Shown piece by piece: positions 1 to 12,064 of a stretch of DNA of 64,000 bases. The position numbers and the translations under genes are program-made. Each line of letters begins with the position of its first letter. Position 1 is the stretch's first letter. The DNA is taken from contig NC_067231.1 of the NCBI RefSeq assembly GCF_019924925.1, positions 5,325,854 through 5,389,853 of the forward strand, given 5' to 3'. The notes under the pieces are model-generated. The model was given only the letters and a program-made list of their open reading frames with translations. It was not told where the DNA came from and did not search any database. This DNA comes from Ctenopharyngodon idella (lineage: Eukaryota > Chordata > Actinopteri > Cypriniformes > Xenocyprididae).

Positions 1-60
1 TTTCATTAGTTGCATGATATCTTCAAAGCAGAGAGAGATGAGATGAGTAAGATAAAGGGG

Positions 61-115
61 AGTGGAAAGAGAGAGACAGAGAGAAAGAGACAGACAGAGA
101 CAGGACAGGAAAGTG
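61..115. repeat. Purine-rich simple repeat (GA/GACA)
   Basis: A run of agagagacaga-type units with almost no pyrimidine other than C. Short open frames over it are compositional only. Confidence 0.7.
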
Positions 116-124
116 AATGATCCT

Positions 125-741
125 TGGCCCTGTTTACACCTGGTATTAAGATGCGCTTTGGTTGATCGGGTCACAATAGACATAGGAGACGCATACCTGT
201 TTACACCTGGTATTTTAATGCCTTTTTTTTGTCCACTTTCAACCACTTCTGTCCTGAATTCTTTAAGGGGAGGGTCTATGGGTGGGTAAATGTATGGGTT
301 TTTTCAGATCTTTTGATCTAATGGACAAAATAAGCTTGCACAATTTACATATGAACACACCTGGAGATGACGGAAAAACATGGAGAGCATCAGCTTTCGT
401 TTCTGCTCTAACAGCCACAGGACCACGCCAAATGCTGTGTGTGTGTGCTAGAAATCAGGAATGTGCTTGGTATGTTTTCCGTCTTGAACCCAGACTTGGG
501 TCTCCAGCCAACAAAGTTTAAATCCCGTCTGGCTAGCGCGCTTCCCATAATGTTTACGCGGTCTTTTGCGGCTGTTTGAACACATTCGACCACATGAGCG
601 TCTACACTACGAAAGCAACCCGGTCTAATGTGTTTTCAAGCTCAAAAAGGTTTAGACACCGTTTACACCTGTATTTAGCGCCGTCCACTTGTGATCCGAT
701 CTACCAAAATGCATCTTAATACCAGGTGTAAAGAGGGCCCT
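125..741. repeat. MITE with ends reading TTACACCTGGTATTAAGATGC
   Basis: The left arm (about 130-160) reads tgtttacacctggtattaag and the right arm (about 706-739) carries its inverse cttaataccaggtgtaaa. An internal copy of the cctgtttacacctggtatt end also starts near 197. Both outer ends carry GGCCCT. No transposase is present. This is a non-autonomous DNA transposon, probably hAT-like by its ends; the class is inferred. Confidence 0.7.
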
Positions 742-1583
742 AGAGCAACTTTAGGGAACTATCCTTTTTGATGTTAGTCTACGTTTCACTTTGAGTGTGA
801 ACGGTTGCAAGTTCTGACCTAAAATCACTTTTAATAAACCAAAATGGCTGCTGTATGTCTGTGGATTATGAGCCAAAACACTTATGCATTTTGTATAGAG
901 TGATGATCACATATTTTTGTCAACCCAGAAGTTAGCATCACCCTGTTTCACTCCACTTTAGACATTCTACTAACTATAAGTAACTTTGCAACTACATGTC
1001 AACTAACTCTCATTAGAGTAATAGTAGACTGTAGTAGACAATGTTTTAGTAGAAAAAAAAAAAAAAGGGTCGTACTGAAGAGCTGAAGTGTGGTACTGTA
1101 ATAGGATGCCACCATTGCAATAAGTCAGTTTGTGAAATTTCATCCCTGCTAGATATTCCGTGGTCAACTTTAAATGGTATTATTGGAAAGCGGAAGCTTT
1201 TTGGAACAGCAGCAACTCAGCCACAAAGTGGAAGACCACAGGGTTTATAAGTCTTTATTTAATCTTGACAGACTACACATCATTAGAAAGGTCAAAGATT
1301 CCATTTTATCTTATATTAAATATCTTATAGTGACAGTAAATTCAAAATTTTTGTCACAAGCTATGCAAAATCAAAAACTCCATGTCCATGCACATTAAAT
1401 ATGAGCCTCTAATGCATCCACTGGGGGAAAAACTCCTGCACACTTCTCATCAGAGTTCCTTACTAAACTCTGTACATCAGGGCTTTTAGTCCATAACTGT
1501 GCTCATTTCAAATTTGTTTAGAGAAGAGTATTATTATTATTTTATATTTTTACCCAAACTGGGATTTTTTTGAGCATTCAGTG
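742..1583. other. Intergenic; fragment of a dispersed repeat at about 948-1046
   Basis: No gene is seen. The segment gtaactttgcaactacatg followed by tcaactaactctcattagag recurs in diverged form near 33918-33970, so it belongs to a dispersed repeat. A 14-base A run lies at about 1052. The rest is AT-rich and unassigned. Confidence 0.5.
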
Positions 1584-1900
1584 GCTAGTTGTGGCCTAAT
1601 GGGTTGAGAGTCGGACTTGTAACCCGAAGGTCGTAAAAGTACCGGCAGGAAATGTTGGTGAGGGGAGTGAATGAACAGCACTCTCTTCCACTCTCATTAC
1701 CCACAACTGAGGTGCTTTTGAGCAAGGCACCTAAACCCCAATCACTCCCCAGGCACCGCAGCAAAAATGGCTGCCCACTGCTCCGGGTGTGTGTTCACGG
1801 TTTGTGTGTGTTCACTACTCACTGCTGTGTGTGCACTTGGAAGGGTGAAATGCACAGCACAAATTCTTGGCCACACGTCAAGCCACTTTCACTTTAAACG
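1584..1900 (+). repeat. tRNA-derived SINE, V-SINE-like
   Basis: The head gtggcctaatgggttgagag carries an A-box-like tRNA segment. It is followed by the block gaggtgcttttgagcaagg and a GTGTGTGTTC-rich tail, a layout I recognise from high-copy fish SINEs. The B box is degenerate (aacccgaaggtcgtaaaag). It is an old insertion and not a functional tRNA. Confidence 0.7.
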
Positions 1901-2610
1901 CACTCATATAATGTGTTATTTTCATTCTGGAAGCTAGAGTGCACAATCGTGCAGAATGTCCACAAGTGAGACTTGTAGAACTAAAACTTATGACGGACAG
2001 AGGCATCCAGCTTTCGCTGAAGCTGAACAACATGCTGATAGAAACGTTTTGACTGAATAAACGTGACAATAAACACACAGTTGCGACAATATGTGGTAAA
2101 TTTTGTATTCTTCAAGCTATCTAAGATATTTTCATAAGAATAAACTGTGTATAATCGGCATAGACTTTATTATTGTATAGTATATTATAAATTAATATAT
2201 TTTTTTCATCATTCTGTAAGACACCAGTTATTTTAAACATTCGACTGACGTTATATAGTGGGTTTGGGATAAAAACATGATAATATTGTCATAAATTGTT
2301 GTCTTTTGACGCTATGCTAAGATAACATGCTAGCTAGCCAGTATGCACTTGTTGCCAGCAGCGATAAATCACCTAAGATCACTGGAATGTTTCTTCTTTA
2401 GAAGGGCATTTGATACAAACGCAAAGCATGTGAAGTTAGTAATTTAATCAAAGGCATTTTTATTCACACTGTTTTAATCACCTTAATAAAGCGTGCCATG
2501 CCGCCATCACATACAGCAGTTATCTCAGATAACACATTAGATGACCAAATAAAGCTTTGGCGGGACAAAAATTAATTTTGGCGGCCACCAAAATATTTTC
2601 AGCGCAGGAA
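1901..2610. other. AT-rich intergenic DNA, nothing identified
   Basis: No credible ORF, RNA or clear repeat boundary. The end of the stretch contains gcaggaaaaaccctg, which resembles the edge of a dispersed fish repeat, but no copy could be bounded. Confidence 0.4.
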
Positions 2611-2614
2611 AAAC

Positions 2615-3160
2615 CCTGATAAGGTCACAGAGCGGGGTCACCAAGTGCTGAGGCGCATGGTGCATAAAGGTCGCTAACACTCTGCTGACTCCATGGCTGA
2701 AGAGTTCTTTCACTGGCATTAATATCAGCAGAAAACCTGCTATTTTTCAGGGGTTGAGATAGTCCCCTTCTTAATTCTTAATGCTTCAGCATACCAAGAC
2801 ATTTTAGACAATACTATGCTTCCAACTTTGTGGGAACAGTTTGGGGAAGGCCCTTTTCTATTCCAGCATGACACTGCCCCAGTTCACAAAGCAAGGTCCA
2901 TAAAGACTATGAGTTTGGTGTTAAGAACTTGACCTGCTCATAGCCCTGACCTCAACCCCACTGAACACCTTTGGGGTAAACTGGAATGGAGATTGCGAGC
3001 CAGGCCTTCTCATCCAACATCAGTGTCTGACCTCACAAGTGCTCTGCTTGATGAATGGGCAAAAACTCCCACAGAAACACTCTAAAAGCCTTCCCAGAAG
3101 AGTGGAATCTGTTACAGCTGCAGAGGGGGACACCAACTCTATATCACTGTCTATGTATTT
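2615..3160 (+). pseudogene. Degenerate Tc1/mariner transposase fragment
   Basis: Conceptual translation with stops gives HQVLRRMVHKGR, then after an internal deletion YQDILDNTMLPTLWEQFGEG, FQHDTAPVHKARSIK and SPDLNPTEHLWGKLEWRLRA. FQHDxAPxHK and SPDLNPxEHLW are the catalytic DD34E-type signatures of fish Tc1 elements. At least two stop codons and a large deletion between the DNA-binding and catalytic parts show it is dead. Terminal inverted repeats were not found. Confidence 0.8.
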
Positions 3161-3269
3161 AGAGTGCAATGTCATTACAGTCCCCCTGTTGGTGTAATGG
3201 TGTATTACTGTATACATACAGTTCTTCAAAGTCTCTCATACTGTGGGCCATCCTTATTGTTGACCCCTG

Positions 3270-4108
3270 TATTAAGGAGATCAAAGCTTGAAACGCCATC
3301 ATTCATACAGATAACCATTCGGCTCATTTCTTTTATAGTGGGGCACGGATAAATAATCAACTCAGTTTTATCCCTAGAAGAGAAACTGTTCTCCACTAGT
3401 TGGCACAGTTGAAAACCACAGTCCTCTTCTTCTGTTGTTGTTATTGCTGCTGACTCTTAGCATGCAGTCTCTGCCACTCTGCATAATGCGTTTGCCTGGC
3501 TTGCTCCTAATTTCCCAAGCTTCTCATCACTGTCAGGGAGTTCCTGTTTGATCTGGGAGACACCCTCCCTCTTTCTCTCTCTCTCTTTCTCGGCTGTCTG
3601 CAGCCTGGGAAAAGCCGCAGCGACACGGCAAACTGTCGCTGCCTGAAGGGGGGAGCGGGTGCAGAGGCGCGCTCTGAGAACATGAAAGACAAACAGCCGC
3701 GGTCTGCCGCTGCACCCCTGTCGCCAGGCCTGCCCGTCTGTCTGTGGCGATAGGCGGTCGGGAGCTGGTGCTGCTGCTGCAGTGGGAGGCCAATTTCTGG
3801 GTGATCTGAGTTGCGCTGTTTGGTTTAGCCTGACCATCAGGTCTGGGAACAGCCTGACTGCAGTCTTCACCGGTAAATAAAGCTAGTTTTAGCTGCTCTC
3901 TCAGCATGCTTTTAGAGAGGTTTTGGGCAACTTTCAGATGGGAGACTAGCTGAACACTCAGCTAAACCAGTTAAGCATCAGCTTAACCAACAAACAAGCT
4001 TAGCCTGATTTAAGCTGATCTGTTTTCATCAGGGTTGGCCCAACAATATGCACACATATTAATACAACATAGACAATTGGAAAATTGTCAATTTTGCTTT
4101 CTAACTGT
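3270..4108. other. Intergenic with a CpG-rich patch at 3590-3870
   Basis: The patch is G+C-rich with many CpG dinucleotides (for example gccgcagcgacacgg and agaggcgcgctctg), unlike the AT-rich surroundings. Overlapping minus-strand frames stay open over it but show no recognisable protein, so composition is the better explanation. It could be a regulatory island or an untranslated exon of an unseen gene. A CT-rich simple tract precedes it at 3560-3592. Confidence 0.4.
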
Positions 4109-4109
4109 A

Positions 4110-4213
4110 GATGAGAATCAGCAGAGCTGCTCAACCAGTAGTTCATGGTGCTAGCAATGGCAAGGTCATGGGTTTGAATCCCAGTGAATGCATGTGCTGG
4201 TAGGATGTATACC
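4110..4213 (+). repeat. tRNA-derived SINE head, interrupted by a MITE
   Basis: Reads gtagttcatggtgctagcaa, then ggtcatgggtttgaatccca (B-box-like) and ends gtatacctt. The expected SINE continuation (atgcaacgtaaag) resumes at 4809 after the MITE 4218-4804. Two more family copies lie at 37568-37698 and 63764-63815 in the opposite orientation. Confidence 0.75.
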
Positions 4214-4217
4214 TTAA

Positions 4218-4804
4218 AGGGTTAGTTCACCCAAAAATGAAAATTCTGTCATTAATTACTCACCCTCATGTCGTTCCACACCCATAAGACCTTCGTTCAT
4301 CTTCGGAACACAAATTAAGATATTTTTGATCAAATACGATGGCTCGTTGAGGCCTGCATTGACAGTGTTCATTTACACTTTCAAACACCCAGAAAGCTAA
4401 TAAAGACATATTTAAAACAGTTCATGTGACTATAGTGGTTCAACCTTAATGTTATGAAGCGACAAAAGACCCCAAAATAACAACTTTATTCAACAATATC
4501 TAGTGATGGGTAATTTCAAAACACTGCTTCATGAAGCATCAAAGCTTTACGAATCTTTTGTTTCGAATCAGTGGTTTGGAGCATGTATCAAACTGCCAAA
4601 GTCACGTGATTTCAGTAAACGAGGCTTTGTTACGTCATAAGTGTTTCAAAATTTCAATGGTTCACGTGACTCTGATGAGCCATCGGATTTTATCAAAAAT
4701 ATCTTAATTTGTGTTCCGAAGATGAAGGAAGGTCTTACGGGTGTGGAACGACATGAGGGTGAGTAATTAATGACAGAATTTTAATTTTTGGGTGAACTAA
4801 CCCT
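4218..4804. mobile_element. TTAA-flanked MITE, complete copy
   Basis: Flanked by TTAA at 4214-4217 and 4805-4808. The inverted ends read AGGGTTAGTTCACCCAAAAA and extend over about 100 bp (gtcgttccacaccc and its inverse). TTAA target duplication and ends starting AGGG suggest a piggyBac-type non-autonomous element; the superfamily is inferred. At least nine further copies occur in the window. Confidence 0.85.
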
Positions 4805-4814
4805 TTAAATGCAA

Positions 4815-6425
4815 CGTAAAGGCCCTGATATACTCAACTTTTTTTATTCTTCTCTCAGGGTTAAAATAAAATAATACCAGAGCATAAAATACCATAAAAT
4901 AATTTCTGACGCCACCCACGCTGCTGAGAGCAGCGTCTAGATGATTATGTAAATATGTGCTATGTGCTTTCCTCTCAATTACAAAATAAACATACAAAAA
5001 TATGACAGCGGTGAGAAAACAGCAGTAAAGAAAGCATCTGATCATAGCAATGTTGGATATGTTTGCACAAGCTCAGCAATTTTGCACTCCAGTAAAGTCA
5101 TGCCACGCTTTTTTATATTGCACGTTATACAATAGATTCCTTTAAAGCAAGCTGCTTTACAGTATTAAACATGAAAAAACAGTATCAGTGTCAACTTGCA
5201 ACTTAAATTTCTACTATAAAGCAGCTATCCCATGTGTTAATGTTTTTACTCACGACTGACCTCGGCGGAATAAACAGAAGAAATGAACCGGAGAAGATTT
5301 TCATGTCAAAGAAGGCGGAGCCCCTAACCACACCTATACCTATTAAGTAATCACCATGGACCAATGGTAGTTCGAAGGTGTTTACCAGTCGGAGCGAAAT
5401 TTTCCAGAAAGTTCACTTTGGCAAGCTGTTTCAAACTCCAGAACTCAAAACAAACTTCATTTAGAAGTCACTTTCAAACCAAGCAGCTTCCTTTTGGTCA
5501 GCACAGCGAATTCGCGTGCCAATTTGAAAATGAGCGAAATCTGCAAGGTGAACTCACGAGAAAACTCCTTATCACTCAAATTCCTTTTGGAATGACTGGA
5601 TTTCGCCTGTGAAATTTTGCTGAGCAATGATAAACATGACCGCACCTTTATAAGCCACGTAACATTTGCATAAAAAACCCATCTGTTTCCCAACCTGGCC
5701 CAGAGCATCTCAGAGCAGTGATCTGTATCGGTCTGACTGTGATGAGAACCAGAGCGGGGCAGGACCAAAGCATCTCCGGCAGGACTTTAGTAGCTTGTTT
5801 ATCACATTTTGACAGTAATAGGAAAGCAGTCATCCCTCTTTCCGCACCACTCCTTACTCTCAGGCATACCATTTATCTGCTGTAGAGCCCCTTTCAGAGC
5901 CAGAACCCTTGACTAAACCCTGTCTCTTCTTTACTGTATATCTCACTGGACCAAAACACTTCAACTCTTGTATGAGATTAACTCCATCTTGAAAATGACT
6001 CAATAGTTTAAAGCTAAAGTTGCTAGACTTCCTATGTGGATCTGGAAGTGTTAAAGCTTTTAACAAGTTTCATGTTTGCAAATAGTATGGGGTGATTTGT
6101 TAATTATTTTGTTCATATAGTTTTTTTTAAAATTATTATTAATATTTAAATAGAATATGATATACAGTTGGTCAACACATCTGAGACCACAGTGAAATTG
6201 ATTTACGATACTGGATTTGGGATATTTTCAGAAAAATTTGTGGGATTGATCATGTAACCTCTTTGTACAAAACATTAGATGTTCTTGCTTCAAAGATGAT
6301 TTTGGAACATCTAGTTTTTGGGAAAATAGTGAAAGAAAATAAAATACATTTTATTTTATATTAAAATATTTTCAATAGTGTTTTCAATAGTGGCTTTTGC
6401 ACCCAACTGCAGGACTCAACAGTAA
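4815..6425. other. Intergenic DNA, nothing identified
   Basis: Several short open frames exist, but none has recognisable motifs or splice context. Base composition is even. No repeat boundary was resolved. Confidence 0.4.
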
Positions 6426-6429
6426 ATAT

Positions 6430-7125
6430 ATTTTTGGTAACACTTTAGAATAATGGTCCATCATTAATAGGTAACTATGCAGGAAGTTATGCAGGAAAAA
6501 ATAAGTTGTACTACATTAACAAGGAAATATGGAAACAAGCCTAACTAATCAGTAAGTAACTTTTTTTTTTTTTTTTTTTTTGTTCACTTTAAAATAACGG
6601 TTCAGATCACTAGTAGCTCTTGAAGAGTGACTAGGTAACATTTGGTCATAAAATGCATCACTATTTACTTATGTTGAGAGTAAAAAACGACAATTGCTCA
6701 CATCTCAGACTCACATTATGTTGTGATTAGCAATTAATTGGTAATTCTTTATAACTTGTTATAGTCATTAGCTCTTAATGTGGCCAATCTCATTCAGTAA
6801 TTATTGATTACCTCATACGTACGATCTCAGTCCTAAATTTGCTCACTGTAAAAAAAAAATATTTTCAGGATTGTTATCACAACATTTTTTCTTTTGTCAA
6901 ATCAACTTAAATAATTAATGCAGTTTAGATAACATAATATTTTGAGTTTCTGTTGATTAAACCAATTGCCTTCATTGTATTAACTTTTTTTATTACATTT
7001 TTTATTTCAATGAACTCAATTTTAAGGCAACCAGGTAACTTACTTTTTTTTTTTTTAAGTTAAACCAACAATTTTGTTTTACAGGGTACTTACTGATTAG
7101 TTAATTTTGTTTCCATATTCCATAT
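6430..7125. repeat. Inverted-repeat element (MITE-like)
   Basis: The left arm at about 6528-6562 (atatggaaacaagcctaact then aatcagtaagtaac) is mirrored at about 7084-7120 (acttactgattagttaattt then tgtttccatatt). It starts with ggtaacactttagaataatg, a dispersed fish repeat head. Poly-T and poly-A tracts interrupt the middle. Confidence 0.55.
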
Positions 7126-7129
7126 CAAA

Positions 7130-9875
7130 AATCTCTCTGTTGGCCCAGTTCACCATTTCACTTGCCCTTCCAACATTTTCACTGGCCCCACTGCAAGAAT
7201 TACATTAGCAACTTATAATTTAATGTTGGTCTTTACAATATAATACAATATGAAAATACAATATAATACAAATCATTTATTAGTTTTAATTTTAATAAAA
7301 ATATCTGCAAATTATACAACTATTAACTTCCTGAAACCTATGAATCCATGAACACAGTTTTGTTGGAAAATGATTGCATACAATGCAGCTTTAAACTTTA
7401 TTCTCGCAATTCTGACAAAACATCACCCATGTTAGAAAGGAATAACGCAACTGTTCAGAAACGCCCTCACACTGGCGTCGGGCCATCGGTCCTCAAGTCC
7501 TACCACTAAATCTAAGAATTACACTGGCATTAAAAGCAATCCATACCTTGTGTTTTCATGCGTGTCAAAAAGAGAAGAATGAGGGACGCTTAGTTGTGAA
7601 GTAAACTTCAATTTACACATTTCTGGTGTCTCAAACCACAAGCATAACAGCACGCTCCCAAAACTATGTTTAAAATGTCTGGCATTCACTTGAGCTTTCA
7701 AGGCCCATAAAGAAATGTGGGTTGGCCAATTATCTGAATAAATGATGGCGTTTCAAGCATAGTCATCATTTGAATGGTTTACACAAACCGTTGTTATCTT
7801 TCTACAGCCGAGTCATGTCTCCCGGTAGTGCCGCCTGCGTGTTTTGCAAGAGCGAGCAGGCGTCAGCGTAAGTGACTGGAGCTCGGACGATCAGCATACC
7901 AAACACAGCTGTGCTTATGCAGGAGGAAATGCCACAAACATCCTATTGCTGCAGTCTCCATTCACACACACTGTCTGTCAAAAGCTCACGACGGAAACAA
8001 GGACTGTTTACTGGGAGGGCTGAGATGACAATATCATGATTGTGTTATTGAAGCAGGGCTTTACAGCAGAAAATGTGGTGAAGTTGACACAATAACAGAC
8101 CAAACATATCATTAGACATCCATTAGAGACTTTTGAAGCTACAGACCAATTCAAACCCAAAGCATGATGTAAAGGAGGAAAACAAAACTTTGACAAATGC
8201 CATGGGTAATTCATAAAAATTCAGGAAATAAATCAATGCTACACATATTTCAATTACCACATAGAAGCTGTTTTTTGGGGGTTTGTCTGGGGTTATTTTT
8301 ATCTTGGGATTACTCTGAATCACAGACTATATAAGTGTTTATATTTCATATGCCCAAAAGAAAATACACAATGGGTTTCTCATTTGTTTTATGAAAGTAT
8401 CAACTATATCTCAGATAAAGTTATAAGAAGAAATGGTATAATTGTTGACATACTGTAATAAGAAAAATAGAGCTTATTCTGAGCAAACTATGAGATATTA
8501 ATCTCGATGACAAGATATAAAGGAGATATTTGTGCTTTTCTTCCCTATGGATATTGGAAGCAAACTAGGTTTGTATTGTATGCTATCATTAACAACATGT
8601 GCATGAATTCAAAACTTAAATGAAGTTTTTTAGCTTTTATATTTTCCATTGTATTGAGTTTGTATTACTTTGTAAGACTCAGGGTTAGGCCTAAATGTTA
8701 TGAGATATGCTGCTAACATAATGGCATGTTTAACAAATGATCAAGTTTTGCATTGAATAATCTCTATTAAGAAGCTTCTGAGCGTTTTTGCAACTATGCC
8801 AATAAGTCATTTGAAGTCATTCAATAAAGTCAACTCTTTCACAGGTCTCTCTTCTCACAAGATGAAAGTACTGGATCAGTTAAGCTGTCACAAATGAAGA
8901 CTGACCACCAAAAGGTAAAAGTAAGCAGAAAATTGCCAGGTAATGACTGTTCAACCTTCATTAAGAGAGTGCATCCTTCAGCATTAGAAAACTACACAAG
9001 CACTGCCGTCTGCTATCATGTCATTCAGAATGAGCAAAATATATAATTAAACATTTTAGCTATTAATAGAGACCTCAGAGATATAGCACCACGGTAAATG
9101 TAAGTCTGAGACGAAAACCAGCACCCTTAACTCTAATGGGCTGCTTCTTTATAATTAACCTGGGAAAGGTCACAAATCAAAGAGTCTCATACAGCACTGG
9201 CGCCACAAACTCTTTTCTTTGACCACTAATGACTCCAGAGAGAGTACGAGTCAACAATGCTTAGCCTCTATTTTATCATTCATAATGCTAAATGGTATTA
9301 TTATCCTAACATTCATAATAAACATAATTAACATTACTTCTAATAGGTGTCTATATAATTGCCTAATCGATTGAAATTCCTTGTACAATTGACCCATAAA
9401 GCATTTAAGCCACATTTGTAAATATATCAATGTCACTGCAATAAAAATAAAATATCAGAGTCATCTTCTCTCAAAAGATGTTAGAGCTTTTCCCAGGGCC
9501 AACTTCACTTTTCGAGCTATTTTTGGATATAAAGACAGTTCTACTCAAGTTCACACAGGTGTCCTATGAGAGGACCCACAGGTGTAGTTTATCACATTAA
9601 CTATCAACATGAGCCACTAAGACCTAATACACAAGTACACCGGTATTTTTATTTGTTTTTTTTTAAAATCGTGTCCACACAAGCACAGTTTAAAAAAAAA
9701 AGTCAGTCCACATGAAAACGCAAAATGAAACCTGAAAAAAGTTTATTACCTGTTCCGGTAGGCTAACAACATTGTCATAAGCATTTTATTAAAAAAGCTG
9801 CGGTCTTGAAAATACCTGTGTTCGTGTGGACATGGCCTAATGTTTGACAACCACAAATGGTCACAGTCCTTGAGT
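7130..9875. other. Intergenic DNA with one exon-like segment at 7808-7867
   Basis: Mostly AT-rich with no gene. The 60-bp segment 7808-7867 is CpG-rich and bordered by a good acceptor (tatctttctacag) and donor (gtaagt) on the plus strand. It contains an ATG followed by an open frame MSPGSAACVFCKSEQAS. No family is recognised and no partner exon was found, so it is not called as a gene. Confidence 0.3.
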
Positions 9876-9876
9876 T

Positions 9877-9980
9877 AAAGGGTTGGTTCACCCCAAAATT
9901 AAAATTCTGCGATCATTTACTCAGTCAGCATCATTTAGTTTTCAACTTTTTATGCGTTTGGCCATTCATTTACACAACAA
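9877..9980. repeat. Left end of a TTAA-type MITE, broken by a LINE
   Basis: Starts ttaaagggttggttcacccc, diverged from the family end, and continues tcatttactcagtcagcatc. The copy is interrupted after about 100 bp and no matching right end was recognised. Confidence 0.5.
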
Positions 9981-10740
9981 AGTTCTATCTTTACAACTGA
10001 AGCTCGTGCTTTACTACTGGCTTTGGAAAATATAGAAAATGGAAAAGAATGAAATTTCTTAATCTTCACAGACTCAAAATCTTGCCTTCAGGCACTAGAA
10101 TCTGTAAAGACTGATCATCCCATAATTATAACTATATTATCTAAAGTAGATCTTTTACGCAAGAAAAAAATCATTATCTTTTTTTTTGCTGGGTTCCAGG
10201 TCATATTGGTTTATCTGGTAACGAGAAAGCAAACATTGCTGCAAAGGAGGCTCTCAACTTCAATATTTCAGAGTGTCAAATTCCACCCTCTGATCTCAGA
10301 CCAGTAATAAACTCCTATATTAATAGTGTTTGGCAGATGGAATGGGATAAATGCAAACGAATTAAGTCCTAGTATAAGAAGAATGTTTTTTACTAATTTC
10401 AAATCTAGGTATGATCAAGTTGTTTTTACTAGATGCCGTTTGAGTCATACAAGACTTACACATGGTTATTTAGAAGAACCACCATCAAGCCTTCCATGTC
10501 AAACTACAAACATATTTTACTGGAGTGCAGTGTTTTTAATGTAAATAGACAACGGTTTTATTCCGAGATGTGTTTAACTGATGTATTTTAGAAAATATCA
10601 CCTGAATGTATTTTAGAATTTCTGTCTTGTATTCATATGAAATGTCTTATATATATTTTTTGTTAATTGTATGAATTTTGTTGATTATTCTGTTTTCGCC
10701 ATGAAAATAGCCTTGTTGCTGACATGGCGTAAATAAATAA
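9981..10740 (+). mobile_element. 5'-truncated LINE with RNase H remnant
   Basis: Translation with frameshifts gives TEARALLLALENIE, FTDSKSCLQALESVKTDH and WVPGHIGLSGNEKANIAAKE. These are the RNase H motifs (catalytic Asp in TDS; GHxGxxGNExAN) of the I/Nimb-like non-LTR group. The 3' part contains a conserved NELSPSIRR and ends taaataaataa. A 17-bp perfect duplication (attcatttacacaacaa) flanks it at 9964-9980 and 10741-10757, proving target-primed insertion. The copy lacks reverse transcriptase and is dead. Confidence 0.85.
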
Positions 10741-10757
10741 ATTCATTTACACAACAA

Positions 10758-11104
10758 CAGTGTTTTGGGGGCCTGAAAATGCAAACTTTTGAAAATGGTT
10801 TCTAAGTGTACGTTTTTGAAAACGATACTGTTATTGTCTCCATGTAAACTACAAAAATGCGAATTTGTGAAAATGGTGACGTCATGTGCATGTGTATTAC
10901 CTGTTCAGTCTATAGGCGCGTAGTGTTTCTTTACAAAGTGATATTGCCAACTACTGGCCTGCTTTGCATAATACAGTGTTTTTAATAGTTTTCACTGATC
11001 TGTGTGAACAGGGATTGTTTTGACAAAGTTGTCATTTGTACACGAAAAACCTAAAGGAAAACTTTTTAGTTTTTAGTACATCATTGTCGTGTAAACGTAC
11101 CCTT
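10758..11104. repeat. MITE-like segment with GTAAACGTAC end
   Basis: Rich in gaaaacg/cgttttc motifs, with gtgtaaacgtaccctta at its right edge. This pattern also occurs at 28335-28915 and 61250-61683. The left boundary is uncertain because the LINE insertion lies there. Confidence 0.45.
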
Positions 11105-11129
11105 AGTTTCAAACCAGTAAAACTTTTAT

Positions 11130-11425
11130 TTATCCTTGAAACACCAATTAAGATATTTTAATGAAACCTGAGAATTTTCTGTCCCTCCACTGAAAGTCCA
11201 AAACCAAAACTTTGACACATGAAAGAATGAACTTACAAACTTTTTGAAGCCTCAAAGTTTTGGTGGAATGAACTTTTAAAGGTAAAGGAGGGACAGAAAT
11301 TTCTCAGGTTTCATTAAAAATATTTCATTTGTGTTTGAAAGATGGAAGTCTTGTGGGTTTGGAGCGACACTAGGTTGAGTGATGACAGAAATTTTGTTTT
11401 TGAATTTTGAACTATACCTTTAATT
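11130..11425. repeat. Palindromic relative of the TTAA MITE family
   Basis: Inner arms aatttctcaggtttcattaa and its inverse surround a small centre. The right end reads ttgaactataccttta. It is diverged, and TTAA at both sides cannot be confirmed. Confidence 0.45.
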
Positions 11426-11429
11426 TTCA

Positions 11430-12060
11430 ACAGTTGTGTCTTGTAAGCGCGACAAACTTGCATCATTACAAAATTTCATTAGCATTGTTGCGGTCAATGG
11501 AAAAGGCTAAACCTGAAGAAGGTCGATTGACAGAAACGTTGCTAATAAAATATATATCTGGTACTTGACCAATAATGTTTGTATGTTGTATTGGCGAGTC
11601 TAATAATGTACCTGACTACTTCTGCCATATCTAGTTGATTACTTTGAGAGCATACAGTAAGTTACAGAACAATAATCAGTACCCAACATTTAAAGATGAC
11701 AGATGCTCACCAGGAGCCCATCTGTTGAGTCATTTGAGACTGGGGAATGATGTTCGAGGTGCTTAAATATGTACTGGGGAGAGTGGGTTTGGCCGTACTG
11801 ACTGATAGCCTCATTAGCATTACAGAGAGATCAAAACAGACCCAATGACGGACAGAACAACCCACTATTGTTTTCCTATCACTGTGCTGATGGATGGGAG
11901 CAGTGCTGCCTGAGGATGTGAACCACTTTCTGCTGATTGTAGGCCAGTATGCGGTAAAGTGTTAGACACTTTTTGTGTGTCAGAAGCACGTTGCCTTTTG
12001 ACTGCAAGCCAAAAAAAGTGAACAACAACAAAAAAAGGTATTTAGGCATTTAAACCACAC
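11430..12060. other. Intergenic DNA, nothing identified
   Basis: No open frame with motifs, RNA fold or repeat boundary recognised. Confidence 0.4.
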
Positions 12061-12064
12061 TTAA

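Noticed and set aside
3457..3907. Overlapping 124-137-codon minus-strand frames
   Set aside because: Two different frames are open over the same G+C-rich patch and neither shows a known motif; composition explains both.
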